64,000 nucleotides of DNA from Bettongia penicillata ogilbyi (taxonomy: Eukaryota > Chordata > Mammalia > Diprotodontia > Potoroidae), in assembly GCA_023548195.1 (NCBI GenBank), contig JAJHZJ010000496.1:7815144-7879143 (forward strand), read 5' to 3'. The first letter of the stretch is position 1. Each line of letters starts with the position of its first letter. A program made the translations under genes and the position numbers. Below the pieces are notes generated by a model. It was not told the DNA's origin. It worked only from the letters and a program-made list of their open reading frames with translations, and did not search any database. Positions 62,615-64,000 of the stretch are shown in pieces.

Positions 62615-62866
62615 TGGGGGTAGCTAGATGGCTCCATAGTGCATAGAGTGCCAGGCCTGAAGTCAGCAAGACTTCCTTAGTTCAAATTTGGCCGCACTAG
62701 TTGTGTGGCCCTGGGAAAGTCATTTAACTCTGTTTGCCTCAGTTTCCCCATCTACAAAATGAGTTGGAGAAGGGAATGGCAAACCACTCCAGCATCTCTG
62801 CCAATACAACCCCAAACGGTGTCATGAAGAGTTGAACAAGATGGAAACAACTGAACAACCATGACA
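62615..62866 (+). mobile_element. tRNA-headed SINE, full length
   Basis: GGGGGTAGCTAGATGGCTCC, GAAGTCAGCAAGACTTCCTT, AGTTCAAATTTGGCCGCACT, TTTGCCTCAGTTTCCCCATC, CAAACCACTCCAGCATCTCT and GAAGAGTTGAACAAGATGGA. Confidence 0.95.
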
Positions 62867-62867
62867 G

Positions 62868-63018
62868 GAAGAACCACAACTCTACTAATTGTCTTTCTCC
62901 ATTAGAAAATTAACTCCTTAGGAGCAGGGACTATCTGGCTTGCTTTGACTTGTAACCCTAGCTCTTAGCATAGTTCCTGACACATGATGAGCATATAAAC
63001 TTGGTAACTGACTGAAAT
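62868..63018 (+). mobile_element. L2 3' end
   Basis: TTCTCCATTAGAAAATTAAC, GGAGCAGGGACTATCTGGCT, AGCATAGTTCCTGACACATG and ACTGACTGAA form the L2 terminus. Confidence 0.85.
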
Positions 63019-63019
63019 A

Positions 63020-63540
63020 ACAGTGTAATGATGGTTAAAACTGGCAAAGTAAACATTTGCCAATCAAAGATTGAATCCATGGAGTCCAGTAGAGCAATCT
63101 GTCCAGCAGAGATTCCGTGCCCTACCAAAAGCCCAATGCCACAATAGTCTTCTTGACAGTTGTGATCCAAGTGACCTGGCTATCTCAGTGTGATAGGAGC
63201 CTCGTAGAGAATTTATCCATCATGCCCAGTAGCTGAGCAACCTGTCTTGTCCAGTCCAGAAGAAGCTTAACTTAGGTAGGAGCTAGGGAAATTTGCAGAG
63301 CCCCCTGCTTGACCCAACCTAGCAGAGGATGGACTATTAGTCTGAGACACTGCATCCTATGAAGAACAATGCCAATAGAGCCATCCATCCAATTAAATGC
63401 ATGTCCTGAAAGTCCAAGCAACTGTAATTGGTGTAGTGTACCTGGTCCATCATCAACCCCATGACCTGACCCTCTGGAGAGAGCAAAGACGTTAAGACCT
63501 TGTAATTCTGGGGTCATGAGTTGCCTTCACCCCACACCCT
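63020..63540 (-). other. Unassigned block with two minus-strand open frames
   Basis: Frames of 81 codons (63517-63272) and 70 codons (63170-62958) follow one another on the minus strand about 100 bases apart. The second runs into the L2 end, so it is at least partly chimeric. I recognise no domain. An old LTR or other element, or chance, are all possible. Confidence 0.3.
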
Positions 63541-64000
63541 CACTACATGCGTACCTTATTACTATTGTGCTTTCAGTTAACGTCACTTATGTCTCTTAAA
63601 CCTCTCCTCAACCAACCATAGATTCCGTATTTGGGGAAGATAAGACCTCTGATTTTGGAGGAAAGCTTTTGTAATGATGATCCTTGCTATGGCATTTAAA
63701 TATCTTTGCTAAAGAACTGATTCGACTGCTTGATTTTTAAGAGGAAGGACACCACTGAGGGACTATGAGTTAGTATTAGGAAGATAACCATATAATGATT
63801 ATTTCTAGGACCCTGAAACTAATATCAGTCACTCATCATAGAACCAAACCTGCTACTATCAAGGCAAAATGTGAGAGGGATCCAAGGAGTGTTACATAAG
63901 ATAGATTGCCACATACATTATTTAGACAAGGCTCTCCATGAAATTTCAAGAAAGCAATCAATTTAGTTTGGGAAAGGAGAGTTGAACAAGATGTGTGGAC
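63541..64000. other. Unassigned sequence to the window end
   Basis: No repeat or exon recognised. Confidence 0.4.

Overview
This window looks like intergenic or intronic DNA from a marsupial (metatherian) genome. The evidence is the repeat content: many copies of a tRNA-headed SINE (head GGGCAGCTAGGTGG, then a GAGTTCAAATC B-box), a second long SINE that I tentatively call MAR1-like, dense old MIR, MIR3, L2 and L3/CR1 remnants, and L1/HAL1-type elements whose ORF1 reads on the minus strand. The DNA is AT-rich, CpG-poor and full of (TG)n, (TA)n and (CATA)n tracts. The species cannot be fixed from this. Family names come from memory of consensus sequences; no search was run.

I find no convincing host protein-coding gene, rRNA, tRNA or CRISPR array. 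The longest open frames (up to 137 codons) lie in L2 or HAL1 sequence, in microsatellites, or in unassigned sequence with no recognisable protein.

Layout. 1-9 kb: MIR/MIR3/L2 debris, including MIR3 copies split by later insertions, and a repeat-free block at 8.45-8.79 kb. 9.2-9.8 kb: a probable solo LTR (minus strand) set into a microsatellite. 10-17 kb: mostly unassigned sequence with SINEs and simple repeats. 17.8-21.3 kb: several repeat-free blocks that resemble conserved non-coding elements. 21-28.6 kb: MIR, L2, L3 and SINEs, with another strong non-coding candidate at 25.7-26.0 kb. 28.8-31.2 kb: three same-orientation MAR1-like copies with long purine and pyrimidine tracts. 31-37 kb: sparse old repeats, a 24-bp perfect palindrome, a G-quadruplex-type run and a non-coding candidate at 35.1-35.4 kb. 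37.4-39.0 kb: a 1.5-kb antisense L2 with decayed reverse transcriptase. 40-47 kb: further L3, MIR and MAR1-like copies. 47.1-50.8 kb: an L2 fragment, a MITE, then an antisense L1 that keeps its 5' half (5'UTR, ORF1, part of the endonuclease). 51-60 kb: old SINEs and L2/L3. 60.6-62.4 kb: a HAL1-like element (ORF1 joined to a 3'UTR with no ORF2). 62.6-64 kb: SINE, L2, then unassigned sequence.

No genes act together here. The likely biology is retrotransposon history plus a set of possible cis-regulatory elements, which is typical of a gene-poor interval. I did not find a convincing new biological system. The items most worth checking are the repeat-free regulatory candidates, the solo LTR, the rearranged L1, the perfect palindrome and the MAR1-like cluster.
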